Of a stretch of 64,000 nt of DNA, positions 20,345-31,011 are shown piece by piece (position 1 is the stretch's first letter; each line of letters starts with the position of its first letter). This stretch comes from Simmondsia chinensis (Eukaryota > Streptophyta > Magnoliopsida > Caryophyllales > Simmondsiaceae): positions 8,747,001-8,811,000 of the forward strand of contig JAGTTD010000015.1 in assembly GCA_018398585.1 (NCBI GenBank). The letters run 5' to 3'. Position numbers and translations under genes: made by a program. Under the pieces are notes generated by a model that did not search any database, had not been told where the DNA came from, and saw only the letters and a list, made by a program, of their open reading frames with translations.

Positions 20345-21102
20345 ACAATTCATCAAGCAGCATGAACAACACACGTAATTTTGATTTGTTTCCATCAACA
20401 TTTATGTAGAAGCAATAACAGGTACATCCATACTTATTGATTTCGAATGTACAACATCAATAATTGTCATTTATACACCTTTGTTTCATTCAATGGACAT
20501 TGAGTAAAAGGAGTCGACAATGGCCTCTGTATGTGCATGCTACAACCCCGTCTTGTCTTTCACTTGTTGTAATGTAGATTGTTGACTAATTGTATCAATA
20601 GTTTTAATCTTTCTTGATTTGGGTTCTATGTCCAATGGGAAAAAATTGTTAATTATGCATGACCCAAATTGCCATTGCTTAAACAAATACAAATCCAAAA
20701 AATTGCCTATATAAAAAAATAACCGCAAATTAAGCGAAATACAAGCCAAACCATAATATATGGACTTTGGCATGGATTTTGTTGGAAGAGAAGAAAAAAA
20801 TAGAAAACAAACCCTAACTGTAGCAAAATAACATAAATCAAGTAAAAAAAAAAATAAGAAATTAGAATCCTAAGCTACGTTCTTCGTTATAAAATGTATA
20901 AAATTACAAAAAATTAGTAGTATAGAGTATTAGATTCAGATATAAGAGGGGATTGTAAGCAAACCCTAACAATGGTATTGATGTAGCCATAGAGGAAAGT
21001 GGGTCCAACGCAAATATGATTTGTCTCCGTGGCTCAACGGTGGAGGGACGATGCTTGGTCGCCGGTTGCTGGATTTGAGAGAAAGAGAGTGCTTTGGTTG
21101 GC

Positions 21103-21146
<44 letters not shown>

Positions 21147-21150
21147 GTGA
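20345..21150 (-). pseudogene. inverted, internally deleted copy of the Ulp1 module
   Basis: Read on the minus strand, 21143-20760 matches the promoter and leader at 7120-7482, and about 20730-20690 matches one of the intron repeat units. About 20655-20555 then matches the last exon of the Ulp1 gene (cattggaca..., AGATTAAAACT, ending KDKTGL or equivalent). Sequence from about 20525 to 20345 matches the 3' flank at 11535-11730 (ttgatgttgtac, ataagtatggatg, ttgatgg). Everything between about 8050 and 11345 of the intact copy is missing. It is tail-to-tail with the FAR1-type transposase. A (GA)n run lies at 21105-21143. Confidence 0.75.
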
Positions 21151-21174
21151 GTTTTGGCTGATTTGCAATACATG

Positions 21175-21400
21175 GCTTGTGTGTCAACATATAGATGGGG
21201 TGTGTCGACACACAGAATCCAGAAAGGGATATTAGAAGCATATGTGTTGACACACAGGTACGTACTCAAAATCACCAACAAGAAGCTCAAAATCACCAAC
21301 AACGTACTCTAAATCACCATTCACACAATATCAACTGTGTGTCAACACATATAGTATGTGTGTCGACACACAGAATCCAGAAAGCAAAACAAATGCCAGT
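21175..21400 (+). repeat. short array with TGTGTCGACACA palindromes and TACTCAAAATCACC units
   Basis: It contains five palindrome-type motifs (for example tgtgtcgacacaca near 21201 and 21359) and four units of the CTCAAAATCACCAACA type. It is the outer flank of the deleted Ulp1 copy and has the same composition as the arrays at 6.1, 11.8 and 16.1 kb. Confidence 0.75.
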
Positions 21401-23279
21401 GAGAAAAAACTATTATAATTGTATAATAATTTTTAAATAACTTTTATTATAATAATTAACCCTCTGTTAGATATCCATGAGAAAAACCTATTTTTATCAT
21501 TATTTTTCTTACCTCTTTTCCTTAGTTTCGGCTCGCCCTTTTCAAACAATTCATTGATATAGAAAACAATTTCTGTACTACTTTCAAATGTTAAACATAT
21601 GGAAAACTTTAGCCTAAGATTCTCGAATCTATTCGTATGCTTGTAAATAAACTAAGGGGACATCTTTCTCTTGTAACTGACTTAGTATTAAAAAGTGGTT
21701 AAAACCGTGTACATGTAAGCGTACGAGTTCGTCATAGCTAGGTCGATACTGGTGTTGTATCTTCAAGGAGTTGATATAAGTTAAAGTTAGTGATTACAGA
21801 GCAATTCAAAATTCGGTTTTGTTGAAGGGATGAGGTTGCAAATAAATAAAAGAATTAAAAGATAAATTAAAGTTGTCAATCGGTCAAAGTTAGCTTGGAG
21901 TACGAATTTAGGTTGGCCTAACTCGGATCCCTTTATTATATTTTACCACAACAATGACTTTGAAGGTTGAGGCTACAAGCTCTAAACCTAGATTAACATT
22001 AAACTAGGGCTTAAAGTAATGAATTAGTCTAAGGATATAATCCATCTTATCACTTTAGGTGCGGCATGAATTATCTCAATAGTACTACTAAATTCCTGTA
22101 TCACACCTAATTGCATGTTAAACCTACATCAATACTTAAATTTGGACTTAGGGTAATGAACTAGTCTAAGGGCATAACGCATCTTATTACTCTAGGTGTA
22201 GCATCGATTATCATAATAGCACTAATAAATTCCTTTATCACTTCTAATGAAGTATAAATTTGTACAAGGATTGCTTTTAGGATTGGGTATAATCTCAACC
22301 CTGACTACTTGTGAAGAACATGTTATACTACATTCTAGGTTACAAGCATAAGACAACATGTGACTAAAATTATAAGTCAAATTATGGCTACAAGTACACA
22401 ATTAAAAAAAAAAAAAACCAATATCAAAATATAAAACTCCCCACAGGAGTACGGGAGTAGTATAACAAAAGTCATTATATTTATAAAAAAAAACACATAA
22501 ATCCAAGATCCGCCGGCTGCCTGTCCTTCACCCCTAAGCTATGAGTTTACTCCTCAATGGGAGTTTTAAAATCACTAAGTCGAAAGGGAAAAGGGAGAAA
22601 ATAAGCTCATGGATTGATAAATTCCCTTGATTGGTGTTGACTTGACACTTGCTTCTATTCCCCTTGTACTCCGACCACTTGTAGTTTGGCCTTTGTGAGA
22701 ATTAGATCTCTCTTGATAGCTCGTGGAGGGAGGAGAAGTGAACGGAGAGCAAAACGTAGGGAAAAATTAGGTAATCCTCCCCTACTTATAGAGGTGCGCA
22801 ACATGCCCTAGGGGCCTAATTCACGACCCAACTCATGACGCACTGTCAAGAGACCTAAAAATACAAGATCTAAAATCCAAATCTTGACCTGATGGGTGCA
22901 TTTTCTACACATGGTCAGTTTTTCAAATGGTCTTAAAATTTGTTTGTTTTAGCTCATTCTTCATGGATTTTCAAGACATCCTTGCTCCGACGTGTTCCAA
23001 GCATAAATACACATAAATTATCTAATACCACACATGTAATAGCCGAAAATATCATAGAAATGTGTTACAAAATTTATGAAATGCGATACACATCAGTAAT
23101 GGACTATAGATTACAAGTAAAATATATGTTCCCACTACACTTCATACTGTTACCCAACGTACGTAAGATTTCAATCACATATTATACCTAATCCTTTTAG
23201 CACATCAAAGCAACAAACATGTCATGTACGAGTTCATACTATTTTCTTGATTTAGACTTATCTTCTTACAAGAATGAAT
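21401..23279. other. unassigned non-coding region with a 136-bp tandem duplication
   Basis: No protein family can be recognised on either strand. At 21985-22256 two adjacent copies of about 136 bp align (aacctagattaacatt... and aacctacatcaatactt..., each with gtaatgaa(t/c)tagtctaagg). The stretch 22500-22830 on the minus strand carries an LTR- or gene-leader-like sequence (ctataagtaggggagg near 22780). It may be a non-autonomous LTR element, but no ends were found. Confidence 0.3.
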
Positions 23280-23452
23280 AATGCTTCCACGCTTCTATGC
23301 TTTTATGCTTCTTATGTCGGGGATCCTCGGACATAATCTCTTTTTAGGGTAGCATCCTGAAGGAGTAAGGATGCGTACATTCCAACCACCCCGCATCCGT
23401 CGACCCTGCATATGTGGGAGCCCTTGAGGCTCTGGGTTGTTGTTATTATTGT
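23280..23452 (+). mobile_element. very short 5'-truncated RTE LINE (3' end only)
   Basis: This sequence matches the 3' untranslated part of the RTE LINE at 14003-15305: atgcttccacgcttctatgc, then ggatcctcgg, agggtagcatcctgaagga, gcgtacatt and a final TTG/TTA repeat tail. Flanks cttacaagaat and cttactagaat form an imperfect target duplication. Confidence 0.7.
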
Positions 23453-23829
23453 CTTACTAGAATAAATTAGTTATTTTTATAGCAGTTAAGAAATAAATAA
23501 TTCAAGTATTCTAACTCGGTATTCCAATCTTATAGACAACTCAAATATAATACTTTGGATTCCTATCCATATGACTAAGACAAGTCATCAAAAGTATCAT
23601 ATTATAGTATTATTAGACAAGTTCTCCAAATTTACCACTAACTATGAACTTACCTTGACGACATATCTCTAATTTGATTTAAGTCTATCTATGGCTCAAT
23701 CTCATTGAACATTTAAATTAAACTCGACAAGTTAACTTAGACTGCGTCCATCTCATGAAACGTTTTATAAATAAATCACACGTATATTTGCTCATAAAAC
23801 ATAATCATACAAAAAGTAAATGAAATAGT

Positions 23830-26800
23830 TTTATTTAATTAATATTTAAAATACGATAATTTGGTTTTTCAGGACATCGACTCCAACAAAGAGATGAGGT
23901 TAGGACTTTGAAATAGAGCAAAGTTATTGGTGAAGCGACGAGTTTCAAGACATGCATACCAATTAGCATCAGCATAGGTAATGATTGTTGCATAAGGGCC
24001 CTTAGAGATGGTGAGACCATGATTAGGCGTGTGCATGAGGTATCGAAGGATATGCTTCACCATTTGCCAATGAAAGGACTTATGAGAATGCATAAACTAG
24101 GACATACGGGTAACAACATAACAAATAATAGGACGAGTCATGGTGAGATACTGGAGAGCACCTAATACACTCCGATACTCAGTTGGATCCTCAAGTAGAT
24201 CCCCATAATGATGGATGAACTCAGGCGGGTAGTGGGGTTTTAACAGGTTCAGCTTCAATCATGTCATGGTTGCTAAGAAGGTCAAATGTGTATTTATGTT
24301 GAGTGAGAAGGAGACCATGTCTAGAGATTTTGGCTTTAATGGTAAGGAAATAAGGAAGAGAACTAAGGTCCTTCATGGAAAATTGAGTGGATAAGCATCA
24401 ATAAGGTGCTGAAGATGAGATGGATTGGAGCTAGTTAGAATGATGTCATCAACATAAAGGAGAAGACAAACAATTCCGATAAAGGATCGTTGAATAAAAA
24501 GAGAGGGGTTAGCCTTACTATAGTGTAACCCAAGACTCTATAAAAACGTCCTAAACCTATGAAACCAAGCTATAGGTGCCCGTTTAAGCCTATAAAGGGC
24601 CTTACATAGGCGGCAAACAAGGTTGGGAACTTCCAGTGGACAAATCTTGGGGTTATTTTAAATAAACCAATTCATTAAGAAAACTATATAAAAACACATT
24701 TTAACGTCAAGTTGGTGAAAGACCATGAGTTGGTGACAGCCAATGCGAGTCTAGCTTTGAACCGATTAACAGAGCCATCGGGTTTATACTTGACCTTATA
24801 CTTCCAAGTATTACCAACCACATTTTGAGAAGGAGAGGATAGAACAAGATCCCATGTATATTTTTGAATCAGGGTATTAAACTCCTTTGCCATGGCTTCT
24901 TGCCATTAAGGAATTTTAATAGCCCATAAAAATCACGTGCCTTCCTGTATTACAGTGATGGAGGCCATCTTTAGGTCTAGTCCTAATGGGATGGACATTC
25001 TGTGACACAGTGGACTCAGAAGACGTAGGTGGTACAAAGTCCATTGGTGGGGCGGCCATGGGCTCAGCAGATGCCAAAGCTGTGCAACTCCCTTCAACTG
25101 TGCTCTGGGTGGAGAGAGCCGAACAACCCGCATTATCATTGACAGACAGTGTTGTCATGGTAGAACAAGAGCCAACTTGCGAGCAAGCTCAGGTACCTTG
25201 GGAAGAAGTAGGGTTCATGGGCTGTGAAGAAGAAAAACGGCGTCCAGAAGTTCTGGAAGGCTGTGAAGGTTGCAGCAAATAAGGTGGTGCTATAGGCATT
25301 ATGTGAAGAGGAACCTCTACAAGACGAGCAACACGAGGCACCATGGAACCAGACATCAGGTCAGGGTAGGGAAAAACGTTCTCTATAAAATGCACATGAT
25401 GTCCAACATGAACATGACTAGTAAATGAAAGTCTAAGTGACTTGCCTAAAAACCATAGGTTGCAATATTTTAGTGAACTAGACTAAACATTCACGATATA
25501 AAATGTCTAAAACAGAATTGCCTTAGTTCCTTAAGTGCCAATGCCAGAGTCCAGTGGTGACTGCTACCACAAGTCCAGAGAGGTGAAGGGAAAAGCCGTA
25601 CAATGGTCCATTACGGCATATCCTAAGAAGAGGTGCTCCTGGAGCTTTGTCCTTAACACAAAAGGAAGGTGAGTAAAATTCAACGACATAGTCATTATCA
25701 CGACACCATTGCTTAATAGACAAGAGATTATAAGTAAGACCGGGAACATGGGGAATATTAGACAATGATAGAGGGTGAGACCAAGTCCATATAGTAGAGA
25801 AACCAACATGGGAAATAGGAAGTAAAGATCCATTGCCAACTTGAATAGATTTAAAACTAGTTTAAGAGTAAATAATTGAGTTTAAAGTCATATGCTTGGA
25901 CGCATCATAGTTTGGGTATCATGTGTAGTCAGTAGGATTAGAAACAGGCAGGGTGTACACAGTGGGATGTAGCATGACCTACCTGATAGCAAATTTGACA
26001 AAGATGAGGACTAGACCCGAGTATATGATCATTAGATTGATAAAAAGATGTACTTGAGAATCGCGCCTAAGGTCGAGAGTGCGAAGGTAGGCCACCAAAC
26101 CCACCTGAACCCATGCCCTAGATGTGCTATGGTGGAGAACCACCATGTGGCGACTGCTGTTGGGTCGGATAACTGTGGCCCCCTTTGTGGCTGCCATGTC
26201 CTCCTTGGCCTTTGGAATTGCTTCTTGGTCCCCCACTACCATGCCCACCACCGCTATGCCCGCCACCACTAAATTCTAAGATTGACCAGTAGCAGCAAAG
26301 GCATGACCATGATCGGGGTTAGACCAACCTTGAAGACTAGCAATAGGGACTTCTTCATCAAATAAAGAAGTCTTGAGTTGTTCAATGGCGAGGTTACAAG
26401 AGAAGTTACAGGTAAAGGTGCTAAACAGATTGTACTCAGGCGGTAATCCAAAAAAAGCGCAAAGAATCAACTCCCTACTATAAACCGAGGAGCAGTAGCA
26501 GGTTGTTGGTTGTGGTTTTGAGATCGAAAAGGTACAAAGGATAGCAAGCTAAGAATGGAGGTCAAATTCTTTGGCTAGACAATGATCTCTAAATATTTTA
26601 GTTAAAACATTCCACGTGTCTTTAGAGGTGGGATGGTGAATCACATCATTTAACATTGAACAAGAAAGTGAGGTAGAAAGACAAGACCGAATACTTTGAT
26701 GAATACATGTCTAATTAATGTGATCGGGATTGGGGATAAATGTGCCATTATATTGTTGAACTTGGGAAGAAGGGCAAGGAATAGACCCATCAACAAACCC

Positions 26801-27240
26801 CCTGACGCAATTAGAGTGAAGGATCATTAAGATCTATTTGAGTTATCTGGGATAGTCAGTAGCGGGCTCAAGTTTAATCATAACGAGACTAGTAATAACT
26901 AAGCGAGAGAGGGATATGGAAACTAGGGACCGGGGGGTGTGGGGTGGGGCAATGGAGCCAACACTCTCGAGGCATACCCAACAGCTGGGTAAGTCAAGGG
27001 TAGAGGGGATGGCACATAGGTCAGTAGTGAACCCGATGAAAAATTAAAAACTACTGCTTGAGAACAAAAAAGAGAGATAGAGGTAGGATTAATACCACGG
27101 AAGAAAGCCAAATTGAGCACTAGTTTGCGATGGTAGAATTGGATTACTGTAAGACCAAAAGTGGCCGGGAGTTGTCGGTGCTTGGGAAGAGGAGGCAGCA
27201 AACATGATGATGGCGAGGGAGGGCTGACGCGGTGACAGAG
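23830..27240 (-). pseudogene. decayed Ty1/copia polyprotein (gag to RNase H)
   Basis: Pieces of a copia polyprotein run in order on the minus strand. The gag-like N-terminus is at 27240-26280 (TSLFDEEVPIASLQGWSNP and a Gly/His/Ser-rich tail). Protease-to-pre-integrase is at 25870-25520 (NIPHVPGLTYNLLSIKQWC). A short post-integrase linker is at 25395-25190 (VHFIENVFPYPD). RT starts at 24893 (AKEFNTLIQKYTWDLV, YKPDGSVNRFKARLA), and RNase H is at 24100-23880 (VKHILRYLMHTPNHGLTI). The integrase core (between about 25520 and 25400) and the RT palm are largely deleted. The element ends inside RNase H near 23880 with no 3' LTR visible. Its 5' LTR is at 29269-29472. Confidence 0.7.
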
Positions 27241-29019
27241 TGTTAGAGTTGGTATCCTAGGAAACCCAATTTATGTGAATATCTTAGTATTGAATAAAAG
27301 TTGTTTATCGTCATTTTTATATTTATGAGTTCACTATTATGCATGAGATGCTATTTTCTTTCATAGCACATACCATTAGATGGATGAAGTCCTTAAATGA
27401 CATTTGGGATATCTATTTTAGTGGATGACGAGATTATGCCACAGATGAACTAATAACAAATTTTTAAAATGTTATTTAATCTTCATAGCCAGTTATGAGT
27501 TTGGGCTACTTGTCTGCTTAGACTATAATATAATATTTAGATAACTTGTCTTGGTTATGTGGATAGTGATCTAGAATGTTATGCTAGTGTATTACAATGA
27601 GATTGTTACATTGAATTGGACCACATCACTTGCTCGTTTCTACACTACTATCAGAAGTGAGAAACTCATATATTTTAGTTTATATAATGACTCTAAATAT
27701 GGGAAATAGTCAAAACTTGTGCATAGAATGTTAGTTATTTTGATGCGCTAAAATGATCAGGTTATAATATCTAACTGAGATCTTACGTTCATTGGGTAAT
27801 TACATGAAATGTAGCGGGAACAAATATTTTATTAGGAATCTATGATGTAAACTGTCTACTTAATTGATTCACATGTATTTGAATTGATTCCAGAGAATTT
27901 GGCATGAGCATTCCATATGTTTGACATTTGAAATTAATGCAAAAGTGTTCTTAGGTATTAGTGAATAATTCAAGAAGGGTGAGTTTGAAACAAAGAAGGC
28001 AAAATGAGAAAGAATAACAATAGTAATTTAACTTATTTTGCTCGTGGATATTTATTAGAGGGGTCAATTATGAGTAAATTATTACAGAAAATTTTACGAG
28101 TAAATATATTTGTTTCTAAAGTACAGTAGAACTTATTTAGTGGAACTAAGTTCTACTAAATAGTAACCAATTGTTGTCATGGTATGATAATAAGATTTGA
28201 CCTATTTGTAACTAGAAATAAATTGTCCATGAGGTCCCGACGCAAGCCTCTAAATTATACATGTTAAGAAATTAAGAAAATTCTTAAGATGAATTATTTA
28301 TTCAAGCGCTGAATAAATTATTTTTACTAAACCCAAAAATTCATGAGATGAATTTACATATAAAAATAAAAAAGGAAAAAAAAAATGAAAACCATGCTCT
28401 AGCCAACTAGCGCGTGAGGGAGACACGGACCAATCACAGGGTGCCACGTGGCACCCTATGACTAGGAGTTTTTATGCTCATTGTTTTCGTGTATTTTGGA
28501 TAATTATTATGGTATTTTGACTTACCAAGGATTTTATTTTTATTCTTTATTTTAAATTTAAGGGTTCAATTTTTAGCCTCCTATATAAATCAAAAAGTTG
28601 GCACATTAGGATTTAAGTAATTCATCGGTTTTGACCTAGTTTTCAATTAAAGAATTGAAAAGGCAAAATCTCTCTCCCGCTTAGTTCTTTAAAAATTGTT
28701 TTCACAAGACCTACTTGATTTTACGATGCCAACACATCCAGTGCGAAGAGGAACTGCGGAGAAGATCTCGGAGGTGTCGTTAGAGCATCTTTTATACTTG
28801 TAGCCAACAATGAAGTATGAGATTTCTTGACCAATACTTTTAAATTCGTATTTAATTGTTTTCCATGATTATGTGTACCATTTTATTCATTGTTATGTTT
28901 AATTAGAGTTGTAAACATGTAAATATTTAAAATTAAAAATTTTCAATTATGATTCTACTGCGCTAGATCCAATTGTTATATGTGATTTTAGTTTATAAAA
29001 TTAAATTTCGCACCCAACA
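27241..29019 (+). mobile_element. solo LTR (1,779 bp) inside the copia gag region
   Basis: It runs from TGTTAGAGTTGG to CGCACCCAACA, with TG...CA ends and no coding sequence. A TATA box (tatataaat, 28582-28590) is followed by a plausible transcript start and polyadenylation region. The copia leader and gag start continue on both sides: the minus strand reads ATGGCAGCCCCACCTCG up to the right edge and CTCTGTCACC from the left edge. The 5-bp flanks (cagag and cgagg) are an imperfect duplication. Confidence 0.6.
28439..28456. promoter_or_regulatory. 18-bp perfect palindrome with a central G-box
   Basis: The sequence gggtgccacgtggcaccc is its own reverse complement and contains CACGTG flanked by GC on the left and GC on the right, a strong plant bZIP/bHLH site. 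A ccaat motif lies just upstream (28430-28434). It is about 125 bp upstream of the TATA box of the solo LTR. Confidence 0.65.
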
Positions 29020-29268
29020 CGAGGTGGGGCTGCCATAGACACCAGAGTCGTCGAGGGAGAGTCATAATTTAACCGCCAGCAAAATTGAGCACAAATAATG
29101 GATTTTCCTGGGAATATTTTGACTTATATGCATCCAAGAGAGTGAAAAGGGTATTAATTGAAAGTGGAAGCACCTTTTTGAAGGGAGGAGAGGTCACGGC
29201 TCTGCAAAGAGAGGAAAGTTAGGGTTAAGGTTTGAGAAAGGAATTACGGTTGATTTGCTCTGATATCA
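29020..29268 (-). other. copia leader, gag start and primer-binding site
   Basis: The minus strand after the LTR begins with tgatatcagagc (29256-29267), which is the iMet primer site with one change. An untranslated leader and an ATG near 29037 (ATGGCAGCCCCACC) follow, continuing beyond the solo LTR at 27240. Confidence 0.6.
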
Positions 29269-29472
29269 TGTGAAGGAATAATTCTGTGAGCATACCTAAT
29301 AGGATTGCCTATATATTGTATATATAAAGAAAGCTATACACAAGAAAATATAATAAAGTTCCTATGAAATATCCTTATAATGCCATACTCGATATTATAC
29401 GAATAAATACTCTCGAGAATCATTCACTCTAAAACTCATCTCAGACATATATTAATTCTCAAAGATCCAACA
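29269..29472 (-). mobile_element. 5' LTR of the decayed copia (204 bp)
   Basis: On the minus strand it runs from TGTTGGATC to CCTTCACA with the primer site immediately downstream. The size is typical of small copia LTRs. No partner LTR is found at the 3' end of the element. Confidence 0.7.
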
Positions 29473-29744
29473 ATGTTTAGTGCAAATTAATAATCGCATC
29501 ATGACAATTAAGAGCAAATAGTAGCTTTATGTAAGGAGAATTACCTTTGGAAGATAGACTAAATCTTTTTCGAATACATAATAACCAGGGACATAAAGCA
29601 GGGATCCGTGCTATGGAAGTGTGTAATATGCTCAATACGTGATGGGTCCATAAAGCATCTATTGCCTATGTCTACCTCTGCCAAGTACAACAGCCCTTGG
29701 GCGGCTATTGCAGATCTAACAAAGTCAAGCAACAAAGTCAACAG
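29473..29744. other. unassigned spacer
   Basis: No recognisable gene, repeat or element end is seen. Confidence 0.3.
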
Positions 29745-30475
29745 GGTTGTTTTGGGACTTTAGTTGGTGTTTGGAAATGGAGCGTGCATCAAAATTTGGA
29801 AGGATAAATAGATAGGGGGTAAAGCTCTTAGAAAACAATTCCCGGATTTATTCAAAGCATCATTGCAACAGAACCATGTCATTAATGAAATGGTTTTTTG
29901 AGATGGAGAGATATGGAGAGGGCTACTAAAAGGATTACTTTGTTTTTTGTTGTAATATGGGTGTCACAAAACATTAGGAACAAAATTGTGTTTGATCATA
30001 GTAGGTGGTGTGATGAGGAAGGTTTTTTGTTGATCAAGATGAGGCTCACTTTTGGCTCAAAGCTTAGCATGAAGACTTTCCATACTCGTCTGATGATATA
30101 GCTAGAAACATTGAATGCATGAAAGGGTGGCCTGGTAACTGATGTAGGCTTCAACATGGTTAGTCTGCGCCTTTGATCGATATTTTCTAGCCCGTGTCTG
30201 CTTAAGTTAACTATCTGCAGGAACTACCTCAAATTTTGAGGGAAATGTCGCTCACTGCATGGCTGTTTTGGTATTGTAACTTATTAGGCCTTTTTTTTGG
30301 TGTGTTGGGATGTATTGTTTTGCATTGCTCCACTTGTTTCTATTTGTTGTTTTTTCCCCTTTTGCTTCCTATCATATCCACTTTTGTGGTTTGGGTTTCA
30401 CTGGTGCAAGATGCCGGATTTTTATATTGCAAATTTCGTTATTTATCAAAAAATAATAACTAGGGACACCTTCAA
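29745..30475 (+). mobile_element. L1-type LINE 3' remnant
   Basis: The plus strand reads as the C-terminal region found after the reverse transcriptase of plant L1 elements: GNGACIKIWKDK, IGGKALRKQFPDLF and SLQQNHVINEMV. Frames with stops follow, and then an untranslated stretch ending in tttatcaaaaaataataac. The RT core is absent, so this is a 5'-truncated copy. Confidence 0.5.
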
Positions 30476-30613
30476 CAAATTATGTAAACATTGGAAGGAT
30501 ATAATCCAGGAAAAAAGAACCTCAAAGAAATTAAAAACAGTTTCATTGGGAGGATATACATGGAAAAAACCTTAGAATAACCAAAATAGAATGACAACTT
30601 AAAAGCAAAGTGC
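30476..30613. other. spacer between L1 remnant and gypsy LTR
   Basis: It is short AT-rich sequence with no feature. Confidence 0.3.
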
Positions 30614-30998
30614 TGATTTAACGCAATAGGAAGAAAATTGGGAATGGAAGATTCAACGGTCTTCCTTTAAATTGTTATTGCTAAAACAATAAAGAAACAA
30701 AGGGGAAAAGGTTCAACTATAACTCTCACAACCCGAAAATAGAGAAAAACACATAAAACAATAAGGAAAATCTAAACAATTGAATGAATAAAGCCCTAAT
30801 CATCCTTCTCTTTAAATTAAGGAGCTATTTCACCCTAAATAAAAGACCAAAATTAAAATAAATAAATAAATAAAAGATAAATGTTATTATTTACTAATCT
30901 AATCTATATCAAGCTTCGTTCTAGTATTTGATTCCTCTTGGAGCTGCTCATCATCCCATCTTGCTAAGTCATCCATCTTACCAATATTCACCAACCAA
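30614..30998 (-). mobile_element. 3' LTR of the minus-strand gypsy element
   Basis: Positions 30614-30700 align with 39394-39480 (tgat...gcaa(t/g)aggaagaaaat, ggttcaac, aacaataaagaaacaa), the start of the 5' LTR. A purine/G-rich tract (aaggcggggcc on the minus strand, 30999-31010) precedes the probable LTR start. The outer limit near 30998 is approximate. Confidence 0.5.
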
Positions 30999-31011
30999 GG
31001 GCCCCGCCTTG

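Larger units (their letters stand above)
6120..21400. mobile_element. composite Mutator-like transposon region (Ulp1 module, plant-transposon gene, FAR1-type transposase)
   Basis: Three gene modules lie between four arrays of the same short repeats. The Ulp1 module (7120-11770) is repeated in inverted and internally deleted form at 20345-21150, convergent with the FAR1-type transposase at 17899-20265. MULEs that carry both a transposase and a Ulp1 gene are known in plants (Kaonashi-type, CUMULE), and MuDR has two convergent genes. It may be one 15-kb element or two or three adjacent related ones. No 9-bp target duplication was located, so the outer limits are approximate. Confidence 0.55.

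Noticed and set aside
20904..21302. 132-codon minus-strand frame with a poly-(LS) stretch
   Set aside because: It reads through a GA microsatellite and palindrome repeats. Only the short part matching the leader at 7258 is shared with the other Ulp1 copy, and that is probably untranslated.
6120..21400. Centromeric or subtelomeric satellite
   Set aside because: The repeats are interrupted by transposon genes and change orientation, unlike a homogeneous satellite array.
24986..25282. 98-codon plus-strand frame
   Set aside because: It is antisense to the decayed copia linker between integrase and RT and has no family features.
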